DNA of 34,577 nt, taken from contig CANLLM010000019.1 of NCBI GenBank assembly GCA_947491825.1, positions 1 through 34,577 on the forward strand, read 5' to 3'. The notes under the pieces are model-generated. The model was given only the letters and a program-made list of their open reading frames with translations, was not told the DNA's origin and did not search any database. How positions within the stretch are numbered: position 1 is the first letter of the stretch; every line of letters begins with the position of its first letter. The translations under genes and the position numbers were made by a program. This DNA comes from Bacteroidota bacterium. Lineage in GTDB: Bacteria; Bacteroidota; Bacteroidia; UKL13-3. Positions 1 through 7,273 of the stretch are shown here, piece after piece.

Positions 1-1094
1 TTTTCGGCAATATCTATAGGAGTTACTTTGCGCGATAAGCCTGGTAAGTATTTGCTACGGTAATCGTAAACCTCTGTTCCCTTTACTATTTCGGTTGGTG
101 GTAAGGCTATTGCATGGCCGTTTTCATCCTTAATTACTATACAACTAAACTCGCGGCCTTTAATAAAACCTTCAATCAAACATTCGGTTTCGCTGTATAT
201 ACTTTCTAGTTTTAGGGTTGATTTTTTAGTGAAGTGTTTATCCAATAACACATACAACTGATCGGGGTTATAAACCAGTTTACCTTCTGCTAATACTGGA
301 AAAGAAATGCCTTCCTTTACATCAGCTATTTTTTGCAACAACGCCAATTTTTCAACCTCCGATAAACCAACCCAATGCTTTTTTTCAAGGGTTTGAATAA
401 AGAAAGAAGCATCAACAGCACGATCAAAATCGTGCAAATTGGTTTCGGTAATTACACTTACCCCCACTGATGAACCTTGGTTTGCTGGTTTAATTACAAA
501 AGGTAAACCCACTTGCTTTTTAACAGCAGCCAGTATTTTTATTCTATCTGCAGTTTGCCAATTTTGTTTAGTGATACCTAAAAAATTAGGGCTGTTAAAC
601 CCTGCGTGTTGCAACATGACTTTTTGCGTTTTTTTGTGCATGCCAATTGCACTTGGCATAATACCCGAACCAGTGTAAGGGATATCGTACCACTCCAACA
701 ACCCTTGTATGGTGCCGTCTTCGCCATACATACCATGCAGAGCTAAAAATGCAAAATTCATGTACTGACCCAACTCTTCAGGCTGCAGTATTTTACCAAG
801 TTGTGCGGCAATTTTTCTTCCGTTGTCTTGATGCGCTTCAGGCAAACTTTCGGCATAAATTTGTATTGGTTTTTGTTGGTTATGCAAAGCAGTTACGGTT
901 GGATAAAAATCGCGGATACTACCTTTGTAGATAAACTCCCAATTAAGCATAATGAAGTTGTTGAAGCTATCCACAAAAATGGGAACTGCTTCAAACAGGT
1001 TTTTATCTAAATTATCGTACACGGTGCGTCCACCTGCAAAACTGACCTCACGCTCACGCGAAGATCCACCGAAAAATATACCTACTTTAATCAT
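1..1094 (-). CDS. ddl: D-alanine--D-alanine ligase, 3' end outside window
   Basis: ATP-grasp enzyme that joins two D-alanines in the cytoplasm for the peptidoglycan stem peptide. The frame is open from ATG at 1094 to the window edge, giving 364 visible residues. It starts MIKVGIFFGGSSRERE, the usual Ddl N-terminus. It contains ALHGMYGEDGTIQG (about residue 120), PYTGSG, the ATP-binding KPANQGSSVG (about 205), FIKGREFS (about 315) and YDYRSKYLPG. The C-terminal catalytic part is off the window. It is longer than the usual 300-370 residues: LHG lies about 55 residues later than in E. coli DdlB, and there are about 65 extra residues between the KP..GSSVG loop and GREFS. Divergent from the thioredoxin gene at 1254. 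Family assignment is secure; the insertions are unexplained. Confidence 0.95.
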   Translation of the reverse strand, partial: MIKVGIFFGGSSREREVSFAGGRTVYDNLDKNLFEAVPIFVDSFNNFIMLNWEFIYKGSIRDFYPTVTALHNQQKPIQIYAESLPEAHQDNGRKIAAQLGKILQPEELGQYMNFAFLALHGMYGEDGTIQGLLEWYDIPYTGSGIMPSAIGMHKKTQKVMLQHAGFNSPNFLGITKQNWQTADRIKILAAVKKQVGLPFVIKPANQGSSVGVSVITETNLHDFDRAVDASFFIQTLEKKHWVGLSEVEKLALLQKIADVKEGISFPVLAEGKLVYNPDQLYVLLDKHFTKKSTLKLESIYSETECLIEGFIKGREFSCIVIKDENGHAIALPPTEIVKGTEVYDYRSKYLPGLSRKVTPIDIAE

Positions 1095-1163
1095 AGCTTT
1101 ACCTAATTGAGAATATAAAATATATGGAGCATCAAATATATTTGCTTTGAGTATAACACACAT

Positions 1164-1185
1164 AAATCATTGTTAACAATGATTT
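1164..1185. promoter_or_regulatory. perfect 22-bp palindrome between divergent genes, possible operator
   Basis: The half site AAATCATTGTT (1164-1174) is followed directly by its exact reverse complement (1175-1185). It lies between the divergent starts of ddl (1094) and the thioredoxin (1254). At 1133-1144 the palindrome CAAATATATTTG supplies a TATATTTG -7-like box on both strands, although no matching TTG sits at the usual spacing. Neither side has a T-tract, so an operator for a dimeric regulator is more likely than a terminator. The regulator is unknown. Confidence 0.45.
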
Positions 1186-1253
1186 GGCACGATGTATGTT
1201 TTATTTATCATGATTTTTTATACATTTACAACATCATTTAAACTTTAAACATT

Positions 1254-1751
1254 ATGAAACGTAATTTATTTGCCTTATCCTTAATACTTTTTGTATCGGT
1301 ATTTGCAGAAGCCCCGCAAACTTTGCCTAACATTACGCTAAAAGATGTGAATGGTAAAAATAAAAATGTTGCAGATTACGCTAAAACAGGACGAATTACT
1401 GTTATAAATTTTTGGGCCACGTGGTGCACACCATGTAAAAAAGAATTAACCAACATCAATGATAATTTATTAGAATCGTGGAAAGAAAAGTATAACGTAG
1501 ACTTAGTTGCGGTATCTATTGATAATGCAAAAAATGTATTAAAAGTGAAACCTTATGTTGATGGACAAGCATGGGATTTTGACGTTTTACTTGATGTTAA
1601 CGAAGATTTAAAACGCGCTTTAAATGTAAACAACGTGCCTTACACCATATTATTAGACAAAAAAGGAAACATTGTTTGGAAGCATGAAGGATATGTAGAA
1701 GGCAATGAATATATTCTAGATGAACAAATTAAGAAGTACGCAGCAATGTAA
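1254..1751 (+). CDS. TlpA-like thiol-disulfide oxidoreductase, exported
   Basis: A 165-residue thioredoxin-fold protein of the TlpA/ResA type. Residues 1 to about 19 form a signal peptide (MKRN then a hydrophobic stretch ending FAEA), so it should act in the periplasm. The active site is WATWCTPCKKE with Cys58 and Cys61, and the cis-proline loop is NNVPYT (Pro129). Such proteins reduce or transfer disulfides, for example in cytochrome c maturation or repair of envelope cysteines; the substrate cannot be told here. It stands alone, divergent from ddl and convergent with dnaJ, with a strong terminator after it. ATG at 1254 is followed at once by the signal peptide, which supports the start. Confidence 0.88.
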   Translation: MKRNLFALSLILFVSVFAEAPQTLPNITLKDVNGKNKNVADYAKTGRITVINFWATWCTPCKKELTNINDNLLESWKEKYNVDLVAVSIDNAKNVLKVKPYVDGQAWDFDVLLDVNEDLKRALNVNNVPYTILLDKKGNIVWKHEGYVEGNEYILDEQIKKYAAM

Positions 1752-1770
1752 ATTGCAACATATAATAGTA

Positions 1771-1804
1771 AAGAAGCCCGCGGTTAAAACCGCGGGCTTC
1801 TTTA
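1771..1804. terminator. bidirectional rho-independent terminator
   Basis: A 15-bp perfect inverted repeat: AAGAAGCCCGCGGTT (1771-1785) and its complement (1788-1802). The GC core is CCCGCGG, with a practical loop of about six bases. It is followed by TTTATTTATT and preceded by an A-rich stretch. It can therefore end transcription from the thioredoxin gene (+) and from dnaJ (-), which face each other here. Confidence 0.93.
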
Positions 1805-1805
1805 T

Positions 1806-2951
1806 TTATTGGAAATATTCCCTCATTTTATCGAAAAAGCTTTTATCGTTTTTACCTGGATGAGGCTTAAAATTATCTGCATCTCTTAACTTTTCCAACA
1901 GATCCTTTTCGTCAGATGTTAGCTTTTGTGGTGTCCAAATATTGATATGAACCAATTGATCACCTCTATGGTGTGAGTTTAACTCGGGTAAACCTTTACC
2001 ACGTAAACGCAATATTTTACCTCCCTGTGTTCCTGGGTCAATTTTAAGTTTCACTTTGCCGTCAACAGTCGGAATCTCTAGGTTTGTGCCAATTGCGGCA
2101 TCAATAAAAGATATATGTAGATCATATACAATATTGTTGCCTTCACGTTTTAAAACTGCGTCTTCAATTTCTTCTATTACAATAATTAAATCACCTGGAG
2201 GTCCTCCGTTTGGCCCCATATTGCCTTTGCCACTCATGCTCAATTGCATGCCATCTGCAACACCTGTTGGTATGTTGATGCTTACTATTTCTTCCTTCCC
2301 AACCAATCCATCAGCACCAACGCCACTTGGACGTTTATCTACTGTTTTACCAGCACCGTTACAAGAGTTACAAACATTGGTAGTGGCCATTTGCCCTAAA
2401 AAAGTTTGGGTCACCTTACGCACCTGACCTGCTCCATTACAAGTTGAACATGTCTTAAAAGTAAGCCCCTCAGCAGTAACCATGCGGTTAAATTTTACTT
2501 TTTTCTCTACACCTTCGGCAATTTCTTTTAAAGTAAGTTTTACTTTAATACGGGCATTATTGCCTCTAACTCCCCCGCTGCGTCTACCACTTCTGCCTCC
2601 TCCGCCACCAAAAAAAGATTCAAAAGGATGACCACCATCACCAAACACATCACCAAATTGGCTAAATATGTCGTCCATATTCATGCCGCCTCCGCCATAA
2701 CCGCCACCTGCTGCGCTTGCGCCTTGGTGTCCAAATCTATCGTAATTGGCGCGTTTATTTTGGTCGCTTAATACTTCATATGCCTCAGCAGCCGCTTTAA
2801 ACTTATCTTCAGCCGCTTTATCACCAGGATTTTTATCGGGGTGAAACTTAATAGCCATTTGACGGTAAGCCTTCTTGATATCGTCAACGCTTGCGTTTCG
2901 GTTAATTCCTAGTACTTCGTAATAATCTCTTTTTGCCATTTTTTTTTTCAT
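1806..2951 (-). CDS. dnaJ: co-chaperone DnaJ with only two CxxCxGxG motifs
   Basis: Hsp40 partner of DnaK that binds unfolded protein and stimulates DnaK ATPase. The J domain begins [10 protein letters not shown] and carries HPD in [11 protein letters not shown] Gly/Phe region follows ([19 protein letters not shown] through FFGGGGG), then the cysteine-rich domain and the two C-terminal beta domains (for example [19 protein letters not shown]). Canonical DnaJ has four CxxCxGxG motifs; only CSTCNGAG and CNSCNGAG are present. The first motif is missing, and the fourth position reads [10 protein letters not shown] with no cysteine. The remaining pair aligns with motifs II and III (zinc site 2). 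Two starts, ATG 2951 and ATG 2939, are separated by three AAA codons; MAKRDYYE at 2939 matches the family better. It lies downstream of grpE, probably in one operon. Confidence 0.96.
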   Translation of the reverse strand: MKKKMAKRDYYEVLGINRNASVDDIKKAYRQMAIKFHPDKNPGDKAAEDKFKAAAEAYEVLSDQNKRANYDRFGHQGASAAGGGYGGGGMNMDDIFSQFGDVFGDGGHPFESFFGGGGGRSGRRSGGVRGNNARIKVKLTLKEIAEGVEKKVKFNRMVTAEGLTFKTCSTCNGAGQVRKVTQTFLGQMATTNVCNSCNGAGKTVDKRPSGVGADGLVGKEEIVSINIPTGVADGMQLSMSGKGNMGPNGGPPGDLIIVIEEIEDAVLKREGNNIVYDLHISFIDAAIGTNLEIPTVDGKVKLKIDPGTQGGKILRLRGKGLPELNSHHRGDQLVHINIWTPQKLTSDEKDLLEKLRDADNFKPHPGKNDKSFFDKMREYFQ

Positions 2952-3022
2952 ACTGCCACAAACTTTTTTAGTTGAATGTGCTCAATACATTAAATTTTTA
3001 TACTGTTTAATAAAAGTAAAAA

Positions 3023-3637
3023 TTAAGCACCTACAATAACCTTGGCATAGCGTATCACTTTATCGCCTAGATAGTATCCTTTTTCCACTTCATCAATTAC
3101 CTTGTCTTTCATGTCTTCTTTTGGTGCAGGTATATTGGTAATGGCTTCATGCAAATCTGCATTAAAGGTTTGCCCGATACTTTCCATAGGTTTTAACCCT
3201 TTCGCAACCAACGTGTTTTTAAATTTATTGCTTACCAAATCAATGCCTTCTTTAACAGAAACAACATCTGTTGCATTTTCCATGGCTTTTAGTGCACGCT
3301 CAAAATCATCTAAAATAGGAATCATTGCCAACATAATTTCTTGGCCAGCAGTTTTAAACAACTCAATGCGCTCAGCTAACGTTCTGCGTTTGTAGTTTTC
3401 AAACTCGGCATACAAGCGCAAATATTTGTCGTCTTTTTCTAATAATTCGGCTTCAAAATCAAGTACTGACTCATTTTCCGTTTCTGCCTTGTTTTCCTCG
3501 TTATTTACTGACGTATTTTCACCACTCACATTTTCTTGTTCAGGGTTATCGTTTAATTCTTCATTGTTATTCATAGCGTTTTCGTTGGTATGCTCTTGAT
3601 TCATGCCTTTTAAAAGATTTTTAAATTTTGTTTTCAT
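3023..3637 (-). CDS. grpE: nucleotide exchange factor GrpE
   Basis: Releases ADP from DnaK and so works with the DnaJ encoded just downstream (71 bp gap). About 204 residues. The N-terminal 60-70 residues are rich in Asn and Glu and look disordered. A long helix follows (DKYLRLYAEFENYKRRT), then the compact beta domain with FNADLHEAI and the closing GYYLGDKVIRYAKVIV, all GrpE signatures. A longer frame begins with TTG at 3643, but ATG at 3637 (MKTKFK) is the better start. Cytoplasmic. grpE-dnaJ order is common, with dnaK elsewhere. I saw no CIRCE-type repeat upstream. Confidence 0.95.
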   Translation of the reverse strand: MKTKFKNLLKGMNQEHTNENAMNNNEELNDNPEQENVSGENTSVNNEENKAETENESVLDFEAELLEKDDKYLRLYAEFENYKRRTLAERIELFKTAGQEIMLAMIPILDDFERALKAMENATDVVSVKEGIDLVSNKFKNTLVAKGLKPMESIGQTFNADLHEAITNIPAPKEDMKDKVIDEVEKGYYLGDKVIRYAKVIVGA

Positions 3638-3677
3638 GGGCAAATGGGCAAATACATTGCCACCACTGCATAAAATG

Positions 3678-4205
3678 TCAATTTGACAAAGATGTATTGA
3701 GTTTGATATTGCTTAACGTATTGCGCAATTGGTTGATATCTGGGTCTATTACAATTATTTTTTTATTTTTTTCAACTATAATTAAGGTAGGTATTTTAGT
3801 TATTCCAAGGTTATTTAATACACTTGATTCCCATCCTTTATTATCAAATACATGTTGCTCCCATGGCCATCCTTCTCTCTTCAAAGCTATTCGGTGATGG
3901 TCGGGCTTGTTATCAATGCTAATATCAACCACATCTATAAACATTTGTCTAACTCCCCTGCGTGTAGGGTTAATAACGTAGTAGTGCTGTTTGATTACAT
4001 CTAATAATTCTAATGATGCTAAACTCCAAGATGCCCAAAAAACATAAATAGTTGGGTATTGCAATGTGGTATCGTTGGTGTATGTTTCTTCGGTTGTTGT
4101 TGGCAATTGAAAAACTGGAAACGTATCTGACAAACGTAAAACACGCTGTGCATACAATGAACCAGACACCAAGAAGCCTATAAAAATGAGAAGCCATTTA
4201 AACAT
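3678..4205 (-). CDS. exported thioredoxin-fold protein lacking the CxxC active site
   Basis: A 175-residue protein with a signal peptide (residues 1-19, hydrophobic, ending SLYAQ) and a TlpA/AhpC-type thioredoxin fold. The strand and active-site helix read YVFWASWSLASLELL, so the usual Cys-x-x-Cys is Ser61-Leu-Ala-Ser64. The cis-proline loop is kept (TKIPT, Pro139), as is the family's DISIDN strand. No cysteine replaces the pair nearby, so it should be redox-inactive as a disulfide exchanger and may act as a binding or structural protein. It lies just upstream of grpE on the same strand but probably has its own transcript. The role is unknown; the fold assignment is good. Confidence 0.75.
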   Translation of the reverse strand: MFKWLLIFIGFLVSGSLYAQRVLRLSDTFPVFQLPTTTEETYTNDTTLQYPTIYVFWASWSLASLELLDVIKQHYYVINPTRRGVRQMFIDVVDISIDNKPDHHRIALKREGWPWEQHVFDNKGWESSVLNNLGITKIPTLIIVEKNKKIIVIDPDINQLRNTLSNIKLNTSLSN

Positions 4206-4331
4206 GGCAGCTAAGTTATACCAATTGTAGTTATTATTTATAATAAGTTAGATTGATTAATGCTATTAATGATTGTCGCTAAGCAAAATTAGTATCTTAC
4301 TACAAGAACTGATTTAAGAAATGAAGGATTA

Positions 4332-5639
4332 TTAATCAATACGCGTTATATCGGCACCGATTGCATTTAAACGTTTATCAATAAATTGATAACCTCGATC
4401 AATTTGCTCAATATTATTTATGGTACTTGCACCATTTGCCGCCAAAGCAGCTATTAACATGGATACACCCGCTCTAATATCGGGAGAACTCATAGTAATA
4501 CCGCGTAATTTTGTTTCGCGGTTGCTACCAATAACTACTGCCCTATGCGGATCACACAAAATGATTTTGGCTCCCATGTCAATTAGGTTATCTACAAAGA
4601 ATAAACGACTTTCAAACATCCACTGATGAATAAGTACACTGCCTTTGGCTTGCGTAGCAGTAACCAATGCAATAGAAATTAGATCAGGTGTGAAAGCAGG
4701 CCATATTCCATCTTTAATTGTTAAAATACTTCCGTCTATTAACGATTGTATTTTATAACTCTCTTGTGACGGCACAAAAATATCATCGCCTCTAAATTCT
4801 AACTCGATACCCATTTTACGAAATACATTGGGAATTATACCCAAGTTGGCTATCGAGCAATCCTTGATCAATATTTCTGAATGAGTTGCTGCAGCTAGAC
4901 CAATAAATGATCCTATTTCAATCATATCAGGTAACATGCGATGCGTGCAACCACCTAACGAATCAACACCCTCGATGGTTAATAGATTAGATCCTATACC
5001 GCTAATTTTACCCCCCATACTGTTAATCATTTTGCATAATTGCTGCAAATAAGGTTCGCAGGCTGCATTGTAAATTTGGGTGGTGCCTTTTGCCAAAGCA
5101 GCGGCCATGGCAATGTTAGCGGTTCCGGTAACCGATGCCTCATCAAGCATAATATACGTGCCTTGAAGATTTTTACCGTTTATTTTATAAAAACGCTCTT
5201 CTCGCAAATGCTCAAATGTTGCGCCTAAACTTTCAAAACCACGTAAATGGGTATCAACTGGCCTACGGCCAATTTTATCTCCACCAGGTTCAGGTATGTA
5301 AGCCATGCCGAAACGAGCCAACATAGGGCCAATAATCATAATTGAACCTCTTAAGGCTGCTCCTTTTTGCTTAAAATCCTCACTTCTTAAATATTCAAGG
5401 TTTACATCTTTAGCTTCAAAGGTGTATGTATCGTCTGACATTTTTTCTATCTTAACCCCTAATTCACCCAAAAGCTCTATCAGCTTCAATACATCACGTA
5501 TTTGTGGTACATTTTGAATGGTAACCTTTTCGGCTGTTAATAGCACTGCAGACAGAATTTGCAAGGCCTCGTTTTTAGCTCCTTGCGGAATGATTTCGCC
5601 TTTTAGCTTATTACCCCCATTTACTTTAAATGAACTCAT
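4332..5639 (-). CDS. murA: UDP-N-acetylglucosamine 1-carboxyvinyltransferase MurA (Asp variant)
   Basis: First committed step of peptidoglycan synthesis: transfers enolpyruvate from PEP to UDP-GlcNAc in the cytoplasm. 435 residues, normal length. It shows PQGAKNEAL with Lys22-Asn23, FTPDLISI with the catalytic Asp, and DIRAGVSMLIAALAA with the conserved Arg. The active-site loop reads PEPGGDKIGRRPVDTH. Asp121 takes the position of E. coli Cys115, the residue alkylated by fosfomycin. Cys-to-Asp MurA enzymes are known to be active and fosfomycin-insensitive (for example in mycobacteria and Chlamydia). ATG at 5639 gives the family N-terminus. Flanked by about 126 and 283 bp of non-coding DNA, so it is likely monocistronic. 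Confidence 0.97.
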   Translation of the reverse strand: MSSFKVNGGNKLKGEIIPQGAKNEALQILSAVLLTAEKVTIQNVPQIRDVLKLIELLGELGVKIEKMSDDTYTFEAKDVNLEYLRSEDFKQKGAALRGSIMIIGPMLARFGMAYIPEPGGDKIGRRPVDTHLRGFESLGATFEHLREERFYKINGKNLQGTYIMLDEASVTGTANIAMAAALAKGTTQIYNAACEPYLQQLCKMINSMGGKISGIGSNLLTIEGVDSLGGCTHRMLPDMIEIGSFIGLAAATHSEILIKDCSIANLGIIPNVFRKMGIELEFRGDDIFVPSQESYKIQSLIDGSILTIKDGIWPAFTPDLISIALVTATQAKGSVLIHQWMFESRLFFVDNLIDMGAKIILCDPHRAVVIGSNRETKLRGITMSSPDIRAGVSMLIAALAANGASTINNIEQIDRGYQFIDKRLNAIGADITRID

Positions 5640-5899
5640 GTTAATGAATATTTTTACAACTCACGAAGTAACGTGATTAGTGTTAAGCCAATGTACGTCT
5701 TTGTGCATTGTTTTACACCTGCAATTGTTAATTGTCGGAAAAAAGATATTAGAACGAAACAAATGATTAATGGAGATGATGAGAATTAGTTACTTAAAAC
5801 AATGGGAATAACTAACTACACAACTGCTCAAAAATATCTAAAAGGCCATTTCCTTCATATAGCGTAAATCCAGGAGAGCAACTGTAAAATATTATTTAT

Positions 5900-5923
5900 C
5901 TAGATAATGTAAAGTGTACCCAT
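5900..5923 (-). other. seven-codon frame coupled to the phosphatase stop, possible rsmI-like relic
   Basis: The TAA stop of the upstream phosphatase overlaps an ATG (TAATG, ATG at 5923-5921). That ATG opens the peptide MGTLYII before TAG at 5902-5900. MGTLYII resembles the start of RsmI-family 16S rRNA ribose methyltransferases, which in Bacteroidota can follow a tyrosine phosphatase gene. The rest of the spacer down to murA (5640-5900) has no long frame on either strand. A decayed gene is possible, and chance is also possible. Confidence 0.2.
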
Positions 5924-6405
5924 TATCTTCCACTTGTGCTTAATTCATCCATTAAATAACCGAGCATCACTTCACAACTTCTATTTAAAATATCGTACAC
6001 ATGCTCAAAGTCTTTCATGTCTCCATAATATGGATCGGGTACTTCGCCATCTTTTGCCAACATATCAAAATGACGCATCAATAACACTTTACTATTGGTA
6101 TCATCTGACATTAATCGCTTGATGTTATTCAGGTTGTTTTTATCCATGGCTATGATGTAATTAAACTCGCTGAAATCCTTAGCACTGAAAGCTCGTGCTT
6201 TATGTGTTAACTCAAATCCTCTTTTTAATACAACCGCTCTGCTTCTTTCATCAGGTAAAGCGCCAATGTGGTATGAAGCGGTTCCGGCAGAGTCTACATG
6301 GAATAAATGACCAACATCTTGCTCAATTGTTTTTTGACGAAAAACGCCTTCAGCAAGCGGTGATCTGCAGATGTTACCCAAGCAAACAAATAGTACTTTA
6401 ATCAT
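5923..6405 (-). CDS. low-molecular-weight protein tyrosine phosphatase
   Basis: Cytoplasmic phosphatase of the arsenate-reductase-like LMW-PTP family. The P-loop is VCLGNICRSPLAEG near the N-terminus, with the CX5R motif from Cys8 to Arg14. The general acid is in VPDPYYGD, the family's DPYY loop. About 160 residues, normal length. The frame could be extended to 6429, but ATG at 6405 gives MIKVLFVCLG, which is how the family begins. The region before it is only 36 bp from the next possible start on the other strand, so promoters are tightly packed. The natural substrate is not known; relatives act on phosphotyrosine in polysaccharide export kinases. Confidence 0.93.
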   Translation of the reverse strand: MIKVLFVCLGNICRSPLAEGVFRQKTIEQDVGHLFHVDSAGTASYHIGALPDERSRAVVLKRGFELTHKARAFSAKDFSEFNYIIAMDKNNLNNIKRLMSDDTNSKVLLMRHFDMLAKDGEVPDPYYGDMKDFEHVYDILNRSCEVMLGYLMDELSTSGR

Positions 6406-6513
6406 GCCGCAAAGTACATTTTTATTCAATTTTTAAGACCAATGATCTGTTTTGATTTATGCCAATTAGTAGGCAATGAGTTTAATTTTATCTATTTTAG
6501 CACCGTGACTAAA

Positions 6514-7248
6514 ATGTACCTCTTCGTTTTATTGTTGTTGATGTTGTGCGCTTGCTCGTACGATAAATACCGTTACAGTTTTTTTGAAGGGAATTGGGTA
6601 TTAATTAACTACCTAGATACCTTGCAAAAATACCGCTCGGTGCAAAAGGCAGGCCCTGCAGAGATGCAGGAAATTATTTTAAAACGTCACCTCGATTCTA
6701 TCACCTTTCTGTATAACAATTCCGAAAGCCACACATTTCCTTTTTACCACAAAACATCAAACCAAATTGTTATTGAAGAATACATCAACAACAGACCTTT
6801 AAGTATTTATATTAACGAACAAGCCTTCTACCTTAGCTACAAAATAGATAGTGAACAGTATGTGTTTGTAAAACCTGATGACCGTCTAATTGAACGTTCA
6901 AATATTGATTTACTCCCCGTATCAACCCAACGCGTAGTAAACTCAATAATATTTGAAGGTATTTATAAGCAAGTAAACAATAACGTTCCTGTTCAATTTT
7001 ATTCTAACGGAAACATTACAGGTTTAAATCAATATTCCTATTATGAAACATTTATTGGCGGTGATAGTAGGGGTTTTTATGATGGAGATATAGTTCTTAT
7101 AAGCGGTGACAAGGGTGTAGAATATTATACATGGAAATGGCATGGGAAAACATTAACTCTTTTTGTTCTTAAAAAAATAACATCTTCTAGAGAGAAGCCT
7201 TATTACATTAAAGCAGAAAAAGTAATAGAACTATACAAAATTAAATAA
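6514..7248 (+). CDS. predicted lipoprotein of unknown function
   Basis: About 244 residues from ATG 6514. The N-terminus MYLFVLLLLMLCACSYDKY is a lipoprotein signal, with the lipobox LCAC placing the lipidated Cys about residue 14, so it should be anchored in an envelope membrane. A longer frame from 6442 would put 24 non-signal residues in front and is less likely. The mature part is rich in Tyr, Ile and Asn and begins FFEGNWVLINYLDTLQK, which resembles small beta-sheet lipoproteins that open with a 'GxW' strand. I recognise no catalytic motif. It precedes priA on the same strand with 25 bp between, so the two may be cotranscribed, although a functional link is not implied. Confidence 0.75.
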   Translation: MYLFVLLLLMLCACSYDKYRYSFFEGNWVLINYLDTLQKYRSVQKAGPAEMQEIILKRHLDSITFLYNNSESHTFPFYHKTSNQIVIEEYINNRPLSIYINEQAFYLSYKIDSEQYVFVKPDDRLIERSNIDLLPVSTQRVVNSIIFEGIYKQVNNNVPVQFYSNGNITGLNQYSYYETFIGGDSRGFYDGDIVLISGDKGVEYYTWKWHGKTLTLFVLKKITSSREKPYYIKAEKVIELYKIK

Positions 7249-7273
7249 TCATTATTATTCAATACCACCTGCA

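Noticed and set aside
439-1010. Three + strand frames inside the ddl region (439-678, 749-934, 801-1010)
   Set aside because: They are antisense to a clear D-Ala-D-Ala ligase frame and show no family pattern.
5896-5907. TTATCTAGATAA 12-bp palindrome after the phosphatase
   Set aside because: Short and AT-rich; can arise by chance and has no gene start next to it.
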